This document shows positions 20,475-33,584 of a DNA stretch of 64,000 nt, piece by piece. The notes beneath the pieces are model-generated. The model made no database searches. It saw only the letters and a program-made list of their open reading frames with translations, and was not told the DNA's origin. Source of the DNA: Brassica napus (Eukaryota > Streptophyta > Magnoliopsida > Brassicales > Brassicaceae). Numbering within the stretch: position 1 is the first letter of the stretch; each line of letters starts with the position of its first letter. The stretch covers positions 49,733,218 through 49,797,217 of the forward strand of contig NC_063448.1 in NCBI RefSeq assembly GCF_020379485.1, given 5' to 3'. The position numbers were made by a program, and so were the translations under genes.

Positions 20475-21915
20475 TTTGTTTTTTTTTTTTTTTTTTTTTT
20501 TTGTCATCAGCATTACAGACTCATGTTGACTCTGTGAACCAAACCGGGTGAGCCGAATCCATGTGAACGACAAAAGACGATTGCTTCCTAGCACTGCGTG
20601 CCAGACTATCCGCCTTTGAATTTTGTGTCCGTGGTACATAGATAATGTCTGCTCTTATGAAGCTCTCCTTCAGGATCGTGATGTCTTCTAAATAATTTGC
20701 AAAAGCTGGCCATTCTTCTGGTTCCGAAACCATCTTCACCAATTGAGAACAATCCGTTGCAAACGTAACCTGAAATTGACGTAAATTCCTCATGCATTCC
20801 ATTGCCCAGAGTAACGCTTCTATTTCCGCATGAAGAGGCGAAAGACTAGCCCTGACATTTCTCGCCCCCAACAAACCATCAAACCCTTCCAAAGTACTAA
20901 GCCAACCTTGTCCTGAGAAACTAACACCCTCTTTCCATGAGCCATCTGTAAAACACCATCTACCTGGTATCGACGGTAATATCGGATCTATTATTGATGT
21001 TATCATCCTCTGATCGATTGCTATTTGTGCTTCCGCCCACAGTATCGATTCTGTTTCAGCCAGTTTAAGCGTATCCATAGGGTCCATATCCAAATTACTA
21101 AAAACTTTATTATTCCTAGCTTTCCAAATGTACCAAAGTATCCATGCAAACTGATGATCTTCCATCGACGGGAGAATTCTCCAGAATAGATAATCCATGT
21201 TTGTAAAGAGGGAATTTGTTGGAAAAATAGTTGGATTTGATGGTATCTTCGAAAGAGCCCAAACCTGAAGAGCTGGCGGACATTCAAAAAAAACATGATT
21301 TATCGATTCCTCCACAGCTCCACATCTTACACAACATATATCTCCTTTAATCCCCCTTGCTTGTAAATTCTTCCGCACTGCAATGCATCCTGTCATTAAT
21401 TGCCATAGAAAATGTTTTAATTTCGGTGGGCACCGTATTTTCCAGCAGTGAGCCTTTAAAACATCCACTGTAGGACCAATCAGTAACGGTGGTCTATCTC
21501 TATCTGGGTAGATACGTTCTACCTGATATCCTGATTTAACCGAAAATTTTCCATTTTTTGTAAAGTGCCATCCATCTCTATCTACCCGTTGAGTCCTGCC
21601 CAGTGGTATACTTTCTATAAGTTTTGCATCCTGAGGATCCACCAACGCACGAATTACCTCTAAATTCCAAGTACGCGATGTAGAATCAATGAGGGATTCT
21701 ACAGTAAGTTCCGGATATAAATTGTGTTGATTTTTATTAGCTGGTCTCGGGCGAGTGGTTGGGGGCAAATGGGAAGACAACTTATTAAATGTTGCTTTAA
21801 ATTTTATTGGACCACATAATTTGGTGGCCAATTGTACTCCACGCATAATTTTCTTGGCTACTCTTTTCTTTTCTCTTTTTCTCCACAAATAATGGAAAAA
21901 CAAAAGTTGCTTCAT
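20475..21915 (-). mobile_element. 5'-truncated LINE (non-LTR retrotransposon)
   Basis: The minus strand carries the C-terminal half of a LINE polyprotein ending at 20521, then a very short 3' end GTCTGTAATGCTGATGAC and a poly(A) tail (the T run at 20480-20502). The reverse-transcriptase core is absent. No convincing target duplication was found around the unit. A 24-bp tandem repeat (AAAAGTTGCTTCATCAG units at 21902 and 21926) marks the 5' boundary. Confidence 0.85.
20521..21915 (-). CDS. LINE polyprotein C-terminus: zf-RVT plus RNase H domains (464 aa)
   Basis: An uninterrupted frame from ATG at 21915 to TGA at 20521. Residues about 100-240 contain WHFTKNGKFSVKSGYQ and the zinc-binding stretch CCVRCGAVEESINHVFFEC, typical of the reverse-transcriptase-associated zf-RVT domain. 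Residues about 318-450 form a plant LINE RNase H domain with acidic positions in FTDGSW, AEIEAL, FATDCSQ and KADSLAR. The upstream endonuclease and reverse transcriptase are missing, so the ORF cannot support retrotransposition. The ATG is probably fortuitous because the fragment is 5'-truncated. Confidence 0.88.
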   Translation of the reverse strand: MKQLLFFHYLWRKREKKRVAKKIMRGVQLATKLCGPIKFKATFNKLSSHLPPTTRPRPANKNQHNLYPELTVESLIDSTSRTWNLEVIRALVDPQDAKLIESIPLGRTQRVDRDGWHFTKNGKFSVKSGYQVERIYPDRDRPPLLIGPTVDVLKAHCWKIRCPPKLKHFLWQLMTGCIAVRKNLQARGIKGDICCVRCGAVEESINHVFFECPPALQVWALSKIPSNPTIFPTNSLFTNMDYLFWRILPSMEDHQFAWILWYIWKARNNKVFSNLDMDPMDTLKLAETESILWAEAQIAIDQRMITSIIDPILPSIPGRWCFTDGSWKEGVSFSGQGWLSTLEGFDGLLGARNVRASLSPLHAEIEALLWAMECMRNLRQFQVTFATDCSQLVKMVSEPEEWPAFANYLEDITILKESFIRADIIYVPRTQNSKADSLARSARKQSSFVVHMDSAHPVWFTEST

Positions 21916-21939
21916 CAGTCAACGTAAAAGTTGCTTCAT

Positions 21940-22245
21940 CAGGCAACTTATAAAAGTTTTATTTTAAAAACATAAGAGCATGATTCACGGAGATTCTTAT
22001 GGTGGAGTTATTAGCGGAATATAAAAAATTGTCTCTTAGTTTTTAACTAAAAAAATAAAGAATTAATTCTTAAATAGAGACTCGTTCATAGATAGTTCTC
22101 AATATCAAGGAAACTTAAAATAGTTATCAAAAATAAATAGTTCTCAACATCAAAGCAGCTACACTCACGTAGCGAAACTTTATGATCAATATATAGAAGT
22201 ACGATATGTAAGATGTCATAATTATGCACATGCAAGAATGACTCA
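21940..22245. other. AT-rich intergenic DNA
   Basis: No supported feature between the LINE and the next Helitron. Confidence 0.4.
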
Positions 22246-24679
22246 TCTTATATATTAAAACAAAAGTCACAATTTCGATTCATGCGTGATTTTTTTTAAA
22301 AAAAAGGACCTAATGGACATATTCTTAGAAAGTCATGTTACGTTTAATCTCTAATCTTATCATTTAAATTTTGGACTTGCCATAAATTTTTATTGGGCTA
22401 TCAATAATTAAATTTAAACAATAGATGATTCATTGGATTTATATATAGTATAAATTAAATATATCTAATTTAATGTTGTAATACTATACCTCCATATGTT
22501 AATTATTTAAATACTAGGTAGTGACCCGTGCTCTGCACGGGATGAGATGGTTATTAAAATGTGTAAATTACATGATTTAGATTATGTATATCATAATGCA
22601 TTTGGATGTATTACCATATTTCAGAATAATTAAGAGGTTGATTGTTCACCGTTTTTTAAATAGTTTATGGTTTTTTATTTTATAAAAGCTATTTTTTTTA
22701 CCAATAGAGATTTTTTTCAAAATAGATTCTCCCGAATTTAGAGAATCCCATTTAAAATAACAATCTACTTCTTAACAAAAACTAAAAACTATGTTTTCTT
22801 GGTTTTCTTTGGCAATAGTACGCAGACTTTTCTTTGATAAAAAAAGTACGTGACTTTTCTAAAATTTATGAAAGAACAAAACTCGATATCTATTAGAGAC
22901 AACTACATTTTCTGGTTCTTCTAAACATTGCTATTGCCAGAACACTCATTTTCAATTAATTCAACACCCCTTACGCTAACCAAAACTACATAGACATCTT
23001 ACCCAAATTACCAAAACATTTCAACATCAGTAGATTAATAAAACATAATAACACATTTTCACTGAATCATGTTCGTATTTCGCTTTATGTATAGAAACAT
23101 AAAACACTCCCTTAACATACCAGTTGGCCCGATCGGTTTTCTTAGTGATGTGATTTTAGGATGTTGGTTCTTTTTTGCTTGAGATAGTTGTGATTTCTGT
23201 CGTATATATATAGTACTAAGCGGACAAAGATTTGCGTTATATTAGCCAATATACGCAATTTTAATTTAGGAGGGTTTTCGGTAATCATTTGATAATTAGA
23301 CATAACAAATTAGGAAACTATATGGGGTTTGTTTTCAATACATTGCCAAAATTTTGTTTGCAACTAATAATATCCCGTTTATTAAGAGAATCGATGCTAT
23401 ATTTCTCTTATAATTTGAATCAATTTGAAATCTCAGTCAATATACCATGTAATTACATATTACCTTCTGATTGTCCATATTCACGCAATTGAAGTTATGG
23501 AAACTCGACGCTAATGTCGTATTTCTTGGTGCGTACACTACGTTGAAGGCAATTATTAAGAAAATTGGCATTTTAGGAAATCATTAGTGGGTTTCATTTT
23601 TTATATTGCATTGTGTCTTTTTATTCTTTTAAACAATCCTTTATGTAGCATCGTTTAGAATAATCTTGAAATGTGAACAATGTGTTCATATATTTGAAAA
23701 TGGTTCGTTCGAATGCAAAGCACCATTTTAATAAAAATGTGTTAATTTTTCCTCTAATATGCAAAATCATAAATATGAATATAATAAGTGTATGTTTCCA
23801 AACCATTTGAAACTGGATGTGTCTTTTGTATCAATAAAAGAGAAGTCTAGATTTTTCTAACACAATAGTACGACAACCTCACTTTAATATTCTTTTTATT
23901 GTATTTGACAGGTTATAAATGACGTATTCTATAATAGGCATCCGAATGCAAATCATATTTATATGAATATGAATGCTTTAAATATAGGTTGTACCAATGT
24001 CACTAATTGTAATTATTCTAGTTATGAAAGGATAGTTAGGCAGCTAGGTTGAGGTTGCTTGAGAGAGTTACACATCAGCATAATGGCAGTGGTGTAAATA
24101 AAGTATCAAATTAAGGTTAGTTTTTCAAATTGCTTCCCTATTAATAAGTAAGGAATTGTCGATGTTAATTTTTAAATTATAAAGATTTTTGTTTAAATAA
24201 CAAAAATCATATTATCTAACAATGATTAATCTTTGCTACCTTAAACAAATGAAATTTTTTTTTAAACTATATATTTTTTTTTAAAAATCAAACAAAACTA
24301 AATGTTTAATTATTTACTCGATAATAGAAATCTATGAAGCGAAAAGTTTAATTTTTAAAAAAAATTTTAAATTTGTAAAATGTTACAATATTTTTGAATA
24401 TGACAATAAAACAATATTTTACTAATCTTTATATATATAGTTACGATTTTAATAATGAAAAAATAATCCAAAAATATATATATATAGAAGAAGATACAAA
24501 TACATGTAAAAGTTTGAAGCAATCTATTCAATGAAGAAAATATACCGTAAACTTATTATGTTTTAAAAATTGATAGACACATATATATTATAATATATAC
24601 CAATTTAGAATTGAAAACAAAATGTTTATATAAAAATAAATGAAAACAAAAACTCGCGGCTGCGCGGATCGAGATCTAG
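22246..24679 (+). mobile_element. Helitron (plus strand) interrupted by a nested Helitron
   Basis: It starts after A at 22246 with TCTTATATATTAAAACAAAAG and ends CTAG (24676-24679) before T. A hairpin with CGCG/CGCG stem (24654-24665) lies about 10 bp before the end. Positions 22514-24155 are a second element; the remaining host sequence is collinear with the copy at 59753-60466, which lacks that insertion. It is non-coding. Confidence 0.75.
22514..24155 (-). mobile_element. Nested non-autonomous Helitron, 1.64 kb
   Basis: The minus-strand 3' end is CTAG (22514-22517) before T, with a perfect 7-bp stem hairpin CCCGTGC-AGA-GCACGGG (22525-22541). The 5' end is near 24154 with TCCTTACTTATTAATAGGG. 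The related copy at 59753 is uninterrupted at the corresponding ATA/TTTG site, which confirms the insertion point. No recognised gene inside. Confidence 0.75.
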
Positions 24680-25097
24680 TTTGCATTAAAAAGAAAAGGA
24701 AAACAGAAGGAATAGTGAGTTCCTGGTATAATTATTTTTAGCCGCACAATTTAAGTACTTAGAGCATTTTAATCCATACCAAAATTTCTATAATTTCCAA
24801 ACGAAGAATAATAATATTTTGATATAAATTAAATATATAATTAAACTTTACTTTTGACATAAGAATCGAACTAATAGAAATTGTCAATTGTTTTATGGTG
24901 TCATGTGAGTTTTTAAGATTAAGTTCTCACCAAAGAATTTCCTCTCACTCTTTTTTTGTTTTTTTTTTTCCTTTTTAGTGTTGAACAACTCTTTGAAGAT
25001 CCTTTAAAATAAATGTTAATACAATTTATAAAAGAACAATATAATTTATTCATATATGTAGATTTTACATAATTTGATCATTTAATGGAAGAAGGAA
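24680..25097. other. AT-rich intergenic DNA
   Basis: No gene or defined element recognised. Confidence 0.4.
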
Positions 25098-25180
25098 GGA
25101 AAATTGCCAAAAATACTATTTTCAAAGTACCAATTTTTATATTTACACTAATCAATTTTACTTTCATCTTTAATGAAAGA
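25098..25180. mobile_element. Left fragment of a MULE-type MITE split by the large Helitron
   Basis: It begins GGAAAATTGCCAAAAATACT, the family's terminal sequence. The rest of the unit resumes at 45899 on the other side of the Helitron and ends near 47102 with the inverse terminus GTAATTTTTC. A clean 9-bp duplication is not visible for this copy. Confidence 0.6.
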
Positions 25181-25193
25181 CTAGGTGACCAGT

Positions 25194-25208
25194 CCGCACC
25201 CTGTGCGG
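25194..25208 (-). terminator. Helitron 3'-terminal hairpin
   Basis: A perfect 6-bp stem with 3-nt loop, ending 10 bp before CTAG. In Helitrons this hairpin is thought to signal the end of rolling-circle strand transfer. Confidence 0.8.
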
Positions 25209-25959
25209 GCATAAGAAAATTCAAAATATGGACTAAATCTTATATGATTTTATAAGTAACGGATTTTATACTATGTTAACAACCGTCTTTGGGAGAATTC
25301 ATCAGGCGTGGAAAAAAGATCGCACACCAATTTGAGATGGACGAGAGGAAACAAAGTAACTTCAATATGAAGAGGCAGATATTGTGTGTACCGTGTACGT
25401 ATAATTGCAACGTCCATATTTTCTTTGTATGTTTACGAAGAAACTTTCATTCAAAATATGGAATAAATATTGCATAGTTTTAGAAAATTCAGATTTTATA
25501 TTATCATTAATTAGAAATGTATTGTATATCTGTCGTTAAAATCTATGATGGAGAATAAAATATTTTGTTTCCATTAATAATAAAATAAAATTTTGTGTAG
25601 ACATAGTAAAAGAAAATATATTAAAAAAATCGAAAAATTATCCATAAAAATATAAATTATGAAGTACAATTGTCGAAAAATAATGCAAAATAATTTAGAA
25701 ACCTGCAAAAAAATAAATAACTATTGTAAGTAATTTGTCGGATGAACATTATTTTACAGATTTATAAGTAAGAAAATAAAAGTTAACATGAAATAATATT
25801 AAAGTAGACATACTTTCATCGAAATAGTCAGAAAACGGGATGCTCCTGAATACAATTAGTTCCTAACCCATCACTACCCATATGGAAAATACAAAAAGTA
25901 AATAATTGTAACAGACTATATACTTTAAATTTCGTATTTGAAAAGAAAGTAGATTAAAA
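25209..25959 (-). other. Non-coding 3' region of the Helitron
   Basis: AT-rich sequence between the Rep-helicase stop codon and the terminal hairpin. No ORF of interest. Confidence 0.5.
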
Positions 25960-28900
25960 TTACATACCGTGACTATGGAATATTCTGAAAACTTGTTTGT
26001 AGACAACATTCAACGTTTTTGTCTGCGTTTTCCCTTCTTTACCAGTTATTACGATTTTCAATCCAGATCTCGACTTAACTCTTGAAAGTACAACGTAGAG
26101 CTGACCATGAGAGAACACTGGCCTAGGCAGAAACAACCCAACACTTTCCATTGTTTGACCTTGACTTTTGTTGATGGTCATCGCGAAAGCCAAAGTAATT
26201 GGAAACTGTCTTCGACGCATTCTGAAGGGGAACTTGGTGTCAGGTGGTGTGACAAACATTCTAGGGATCCAAACCGGATGTCCAGCAATTTTGTTTCCGG
26301 TTATAATTCTACCTTCTATCACATGGGGCAGTAACTGAGTAACAATTAGCCTAGTACCATTACATAAACCATCTGCAACATCCATGTTACGAAGACACAT
26401 GATAGGAGCACCAACCTTGAGCTTCAAGCAATGTCTAGGCAGTCCAGCCACTTTAACACTGTTCAAAAACTCTGCAGGATATACGACATTTTCTTCTATG
26501 TCAACATCGGATGGGATAATACTGTCAGAGCTAAGGTAAACCTTCTCTTCTCCTGAAAGCATATGTAAATCCGTTTGTTTAGTGATATGTACAAAGTTAG
26601 TTGAACATAAGAATAAATGATAAAACATGTTACCTGGCAACTGCGAAAGCATGTAGTCATTTATTTTATCCACTTCATCATTTGTGGGAGTAAGAATGGC
26701 TCGATGTCTATACAAATCCTTATCTGTTGAAGTTTGAAAAGCTTGTCCATAAACCTCTTTTGCCATAGTCTCAATAGGGTCTTCTCCACTATTTTGTATC
26801 AGCAAATCAGAAGGGATGTCAATCTCAACTTGACCGTCGTTAGGCAAATTTATTTTTCCATCTCCTATATCCAAAATCCAGTTTGAGAAGGATTCAAGCT
26901 CTTTTGCTGCATCATCAGTAAGACCAGCCAGCAATCTCATGTTTTTTGTTAGCTTCAGAACTTTGCAGTGCTCCCAAAGATATGACGAATTCAGAGCCGC
27001 CAAAACAGTCTCTGCTCTACCACCTCCAGGTATAACCGGTAAAATCTGTCTGAAATCTCCACCGAAAACAACAACTTTACCCCCAAAAGGTTTATCTTCA
27101 CAAGATCTTATAATATCACGCATAGTGCGATCCAACGTCTCGAAACAGTGTCTGCTCATCATAGGCGCCTCATCCCATACAATTAACTTTGCCGCTTTAA
27201 CTAATTCTGCACGATCTGATCCTGGCTCCATTTTCTTGCAAGTGCTGAATTCGTCTGCATCTATCGGAATACCAAATCTGGAATGTGCGGTTCTACCTCC
27301 TTCCAACAACAATGCTGCAATTCCACTTGATGCGGTATTTAGAACAATCATACCTTTAGATCGGATAGCTGACGAGAGTGCTCTGTATACGAAGGTTTTT
27401 CCTGTGCCTCCATAACCATAAAGAAAGAACACTCCACCGCTATCATTTAAAACTGCATCCAGAATCTGTTCGTATACCCCTCTTTGCTCATCTGTTATCA
27501 TCGCCATAAGTCTTTCATTTTCCTTTAGCTGATCTTCCACAACATAATTAAGCTCATCATCTATAAGGCGATTGCCGTTGTAATCTCCAAAATTTTCTGG
27601 CTTTGGCATGTGGGGCCATTTCTTGAGGCTACGACCATTGCTGAGCAAATGATTTTCGATCTCAGTAAGAGCAATATTTTTGATCTGCTCTATGGTCAAG
27701 TTCATATCTGCAAGTTTGATAATTCTATTAAATTAACATAGACATTCTTACAATAAGAAAATTTAATTGGACAAAACTCACCAGGTCGTCCAGTTTCTCG
27801 CCGCTTCTTGTAAAGAATATCGTCGGTAAGATACTCCCAAGTAGCTTCCCACACTACATGAGGCTGAGACAACGATTTGGAAACCAACATTCTCGCAAAA
27901 AGCTTCCTTGCATACGTCGCAGAACTACAGTCACTGGCATCTTTGATAGCTTCTATGAATTCCTTGTCATCATCCATCAATCCCAACGCATAGCAAGCAT
28001 CTTCGTATGTATGATATAAAACACCATCAACTGTTCTTATATCCTCGTATGATGTCGGCCCTCTTACCCAGTTTAGCAATACTCTTAAGAAATATAGCTC
28101 ATCACCTGATGGCTGAATATGCGCAATCCTCCCTATCGCAAAGCCTCGTTTCCGTGGTACCCATTCTCTCGTACCTGATTTCCAAACGAATTTTGTTGGA
28201 AATTCCGCATATGTCAACTCTCTTGCCTCTGCATATTTTCTGTTTGCTATGAACCAGGCCAAAAACATGGATTGGTTGACAGTCTTTTTGTTGAGAATAC
28301 TCTCAATAGGTTCGTCTTCATCAAAAAATACCAGTTCCTGATCCGGAAGATGAAAGCCAAGTTTCTCTACAGAAGTAGTACGAAAATGTGTAGGAAAAGC
28401 AAGAATCCGCCAAGACGACTCGCATGCAGTAATATATCTAATTAAGAAACACGAAAACATAAATGAGTAAAGATGAACCTTGGCCAGAAAATGTAAAAGA
28501 TAGATAAACTCTATTTGTTAATAATGTATTTATTTTATTTATAACAAATGAGTTATATAAATTTCATCTATGATATTTGATATTTTTTAAAGTTTATACA
28601 TATATATTTGTACTAATAGTAATAGATTATTGATGTAATTTCGTTTCCTTTGCAAAGACATAGAGTAGAATACAAATTTTGTATTATCTTAGTATTTTTT
28701 TCGTATTATATTTTTTTAATAGCGGATTACTTGCGCAAACTTGGATTGGAGAAATTAAGTTAATGTATAAAGTTCAATATTCTAATTAGTATTAATTTAT
28801 TGATCTTCTATAATTAATGAATAGCTTATAGAGTTTCTACTGAATTTTTAATATATTGTTATAAATTTATAGAATATAGTACTTTCTAAATAGTAACACG

Positions 28901-31900
28901 AATTGGTATAAATATAATAATACCTGCAGTCGTAATATGTTTTGATTTCGTCAATGACGCCATCTTCATCTTCTTTATCCATTGCAGCTGAGGCATAATC
29001 AGGTCCCTTATGAATATATTTGAAAAGATACTTAACAGCTCGTGTTTGGACGCACCACTCTACATTCATATGGGCGCGATATCGAAGCATGAGGTCTCTG
29101 TTGTATGGTACAACAAATCCATTGTCTAATCTGATTCCATTTTTCTCAATGAACCTACCATCAATCCGACGCATGTAAGCTGGAAATCCATTTGCGTCAA
29201 TCGATGTCCTGATGTTGAGAGGTTTCGGAAACATCTTAGAACATTTACCGTTAACCATACATACATTATCCTTCTTTGCTGCACCGCAAGGACCATGCAT
29301 CATACAATCCCCAACGATCACATACAGGTCTGGATCTACTGTCTTGTCTGGTATTTCAGCGGAAATAATCTTATCTATATCATCGGCTGTTGGAAATTTT
29401 GATCCTTTTTCCATGAAGACAAGAATATGAGCGTGTGGCATTCCTCTTTTTTGAAACTCAATCGTGTACATTACTGACAAAATAAAAAAATAAAATAGTT
29501 AGTCAATTTTAACAAACAAAACAGCTATCTACATTAGTTGTTTTGATTAAACAATTAATATAAGTAACATGTAAAGGAGATTTACCTGCAGCAACAGGAC
29601 CGAATAAGGAGCCGTTCTTTTTAGTCAACTCGCCGATAAGATTATCGAGTTTCATCTTGAAAACTCTACACAATATTTCTGGCCTGTCTTCGGTGGTCAG
29701 GTTATATTTTTTCAGATACCTTGTAACTTCAGGCCATTTTGGATTACACGTAAAAGTGATGAAAATATCGGGAAATCCATGGTATTTGCACAGAGCCATG
29801 GCATCATAGTAGTGCTGCTTCATATACCTTTTTCCCCCGGTGAAAGTTGCTGGAATGAAAATTCGGCTCCCTTGTTCCGCCATCTTAGCTCCAGCTCTTG
29901 TAGCTGCTTTCTGGATTGCAGCGTAACTACTTGACCGGAGCTTTTTCTGATTCAGCCACAAGTAACGTAGTCTACTCGATTCTATCATTGTGTAAGCGTC
30001 CACAAGGAACTGATGAAACAATCTGCCTGATCTTGTAATTGTAGGTGCTTCCCACCTCCTCTCTAAAATCCGAAATGCAAAGTACTCACGCATAGTTACA
30101 TTCTTGCGTTTTCTCGCAGTGCTGTCTTCAAAACCAATAGGAATATTTAATCGAAAGCCATCCTCTCCATATGGAAACAATAGTGGATATTGCAGAGGCA
30201 AATACGCCGGATGTAATTCACTTATCCTTTGCAACTTTCCACTTGTACTCTCTAGAACAATATCTCGTGTCTCCATATTTAAAACAAAATCTCCAGGTAT
30301 CAAAGCAGCAACTTCATTTGCAGTCGGCAGATTATGGGTCCGTCCATCAGATTGTCGACTTTCAATCAATCTCATCCTATAACCTGTTGATCCTTCCACG
30401 TCGAATCTGTCTCTTGCAGACCTAAAAGCCTTGACATGAGGGTTACACTGATCTAACATATTCTTCAGAAGAAGAACAAGTGGTTCTCTTAGTTTCTTAG
30501 CAGCAGCTCTGTCAGACCTGCAAAGTTTTAAAAAATCCTAATATAAGTTAACAAAACGTCGACCATACTACAAAGCGAACAATATAATCATAGTAACTTC
30601 ATATAATGAAGTAAATTACCCGGCATAAGCGTCAAGTCTATTTTTGATCTCATTTAAAGTGTCAATGATATAGAGCTGGGAAAATTTTGGAGCTTGTCCA
30701 GGCTCGGGAACTATATCACCAATACGATGATAGTTCTCACCGGACATTCGGAAAACAAATGGTCCACGACCATTGTTAATAGAATGATCTATCTTCCCCC
30801 CAAGAGATGTGAAAGAGAACATCATATTGTAAGCTCGTATGAACTCTCGATAATGTTTGCTTAACTCGTCTCCTTTGCATAACAAAGTCATTAACTCCAT
30901 TGGAGGATTCGCGAGCCGAGGAAGTACAACTTTACCATGTTTACAACACATTGTGAATACAGGATTGACACTACGCCGGCGTTTTCCAATTCTTTCACCA
31001 TACCACATATATGCTTGACAAAACTTACAATTCCAACCTGGATCTCCGTCGTCGTAGTAACCTGTGTTTCGTCAAATATCTTCATTAAAAAAAACTAATA
31101 TCGAGGCTATTTATTTGTAAGAAACATTGTAGTAATTTTCAGGTCATCACCGTTTTTTTGTATCCCAATGACAATAGGCGAAGTAACTGTATTATTAGTT
31201 TCTTGTGGGATATGTTGTGTGATGTGTTTATCAAAGTCTCTCCAGCTGGATATGTAGTGTAAGTCTGATTCCTCATTTTCATTTTCAGACTCACTTTCCA
31301 TTGCATATCGATTATTGTAAGCTGCGTGAAAAAGTGTACTACAAAGTCAAAATATATGATCCATAAATATAACGTTTTGTATATGTATAGATGGAATAGA
31401 CATTTTACCTTCAGGATGATCCTCGACGATGAACCTTGGTGGAGGAATGAATTCATTGGTTTTGGTTTGTTGGAATGGACTTTGAGTAGCTGAAAAAGAT
31501 TTATTTAAACATATAAACAAAGGTCTAGCGCAAATAAATTCATGAAATAGGTATAATATTAATTTTTACCTTTCAGTATACATCATATTAGTACGATTAC
31601 AAATATCTAAAAAATTACCTTCACGAGGTGCATCTTCTACAGACACTGCTGGACCAGTCGGGATACTATGGCGTGTCATGTTGGGACCTTGTCTTGCTGT
31701 ATAAATTTGTTTAAGTTTAGTCGCACTTTTGAAATAGTAGCATAGAACTTATAATAACGACAAAACATTATTTAAAACCCGTTGTTACCTTCCTTATGTC
31801 TTGTCTTTGAATTCACCGATGGAGGTGATCCAATTGTCTTTCGTTTCCTCAAGGTACTCCGGGATATAGTTTCTTGATAACCAATAGTACCTTAAGGAAT

Positions 31901-32644
31901 GATAATTTTTAATTATACGTAACTTGTGCTAAACTATTAATTTATTACTATTTTATTAACTATTTGTATACGATCATACTATATAAGCACTACTTATATA
32001 ATAAGCAGTAATTAATAAACAATGCTATTACTCGATGGGTGCATGTTGATTCCAGAAACACTCAAATTTGCAAGAGTAGGTGAACTTTGCGTTGAATTAT
32101 AGGGACCTACAGACATAAATAGAATTCATAAGCTAATTTTCAGAAAGGGTTCCATCATTACTCATTCTTTAAAAAGTCTTCTAACTCTTCCTTTGAACAG
32201 AAACTTATACCTAGAGGTGGTACAACGGATGTCTTGGTTGGCTTGAAAATCCTGGTAACTGTACAATGTAATGAAAATGAATTTTTCAGAAATGTTTTTA
32301 ATCAATACAGTAATAAGAATAAACGTGGGGATAATGAAAGCGTTAGGAGACTAACCTCTATTTGAGGTAGTAAGCCCTATTGTTCTTTTGTTATTCAGTA
32401 TTTCCTTTCGCGCAGCTCTAGCTTGATGTGTTAGTCCATCTTTAAAACTTTGAAAAACACAACTTAATGGGACAGTATGTGTCGATGTATTTTCAACGTT
32501 TTTTGACGGATTTGACTCTGGTGGAATTGGAATAATGGGTCGAAATACTTGATTCGTAACATTCTGCAAGGGCGTCCTAAAAGGATTTATACTGGGCAGA
32601 GGTGAAACGTTAGTGATAGATGAGTTTTGTGTTATATTCCCCAT
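25960..32644 (-). CDS. Helitron Rep-helicase, intact, spliced (at least 1,696 aa)
   Basis: Thirteen exons traced with GT/AG sites and agreeing phases: 32644-32356, 32258-32211, 32106-32032, 31890-31789, 31696-31619, 31489-31409, 31321-31151, 31061-30620, 30517-29586, 29473-28924, 28437-27782, 27707-26634 and 26552-25960. Numbering from Met at 32644: a low-complexity N-terminus, a zinc-like YYDDGDPGWNCKFC (from about residue 282), and the Helitron_like_N region. The HUH nuclease motif MPHAHIL has its His at about 753/755, and the paired tyrosines lie in KYLFKYIHKG (about 888/892). A PIF1-type helicase follows with Walker A GYGGTGKT (about 1239-1246), Walker B IVWDEAPM, GGDFRQILPV, INKSQGQT and YVVLSRVKS. 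It nicks and unwinds DNA for rolling-circle transposition. No frameshift or stop was seen. The first exon shown starts phase-1 after an AG (about 32675), so an upstream first exon, perhaps ATG at 32891, is likely. Confidence 0.92.
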
Positions 32645-32702
32645 TGGAGTATTCTCTTTGTCATTGGTACCTGCGTCAACAAACTAAGTCTGTGAATAAA
32701 CT

Positions 32703-32849
32703 ACAGAAGAAAAAAAAAACAGTGTATGTTCTACAAAAACGTTAGTGATAACGTATCATTCTTTGTATTCAGTAGTAGGAAAATTCAACATTTATAAATG
32801 TTTTTATTTATTTTATGTAGAACATACACTGTTTTTTTTTCTTCTGTGG
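32703..32849. repeat. Near-perfect 32-bp inverted repeat at the 5' end of the Rep gene
   Basis: The arms ACAGAAGAAAA...GTGTATGTTCTAC (32703-32734) and its inverse (32818-32849) match except for one A in the homopolymer, separated by 83 bp. On the minus strand the candidate first exon (MKRSNPLSTDTG, from 32891) runs into the right arm. RNA from this region could form a stable hairpin spanning a possible 5' splice site. Confidence 0.75.
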
Positions 32850-32891
32850 TTTATTCCCCGTGTCTGTAGACAGTGGATTACTTCTCTTCAT

Positions 32892-33584
32892 GCTTCCCAC
32901 TCAAAATCGAATGCTTGTTTTTCAGTAACACCAAAACACTACGTATAGATTGAATCGTATGCAATTAGAATACAGGCTTGAATAAACTTATATAATTTGA
33001 AAGAAAGTCAAAGATATAAAGTTCAGAAGCCGACCTCTTCAGCAAAATATAATTGAAATCGATACATGACCATTAGGTTATATCATCTTCAAAATATACG
33101 TATAATCCTTTGTTGCCAAATAAAGTTACCTTATCAAATTCTTACCATGTATGTATTCCTTGCGCAAGTGAATATGATATTTATTGGTAAACTATTTATG
33201 ACAATTTAATTCAATATATTACCTTCTTTTACTTTATTCGTTTATTAATTATGCTTTTTGGAACTTTAACATATATATAACAACCTTATGTTTGAAATGT
33301 CGAATATATAGTTCTATACTATCTTCTAGTGATAAGTTCCGCACTTTTAAAGTTTAAAACAATAATTTTGCTGTAATGTGGAAAAATAAATAGATTAAAG
33401 GAGTTGTTATATATAACGAACCTAATAACACCTCATAATTAATTCTCATAAATATAAAACCCAAAAGAGAGACAACGGAAAACATTATGAAATTTGATGA
33501 ACAGAAAAACAAATTAATTCTTAAACTCTTGCACTTTGACGGGCATATTGGACTTCAACTTAGTTCCTTAAGAAAGGATTAGCA
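32892..33584 (-). other. Intergenic region between the truncated RPA gene and Rep-helicase
   Basis: AT-rich and without a convincing ORF. It is expected to contain the Rep-helicase promoter on the minus strand. No motif is strong enough to name. Confidence 0.35.
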
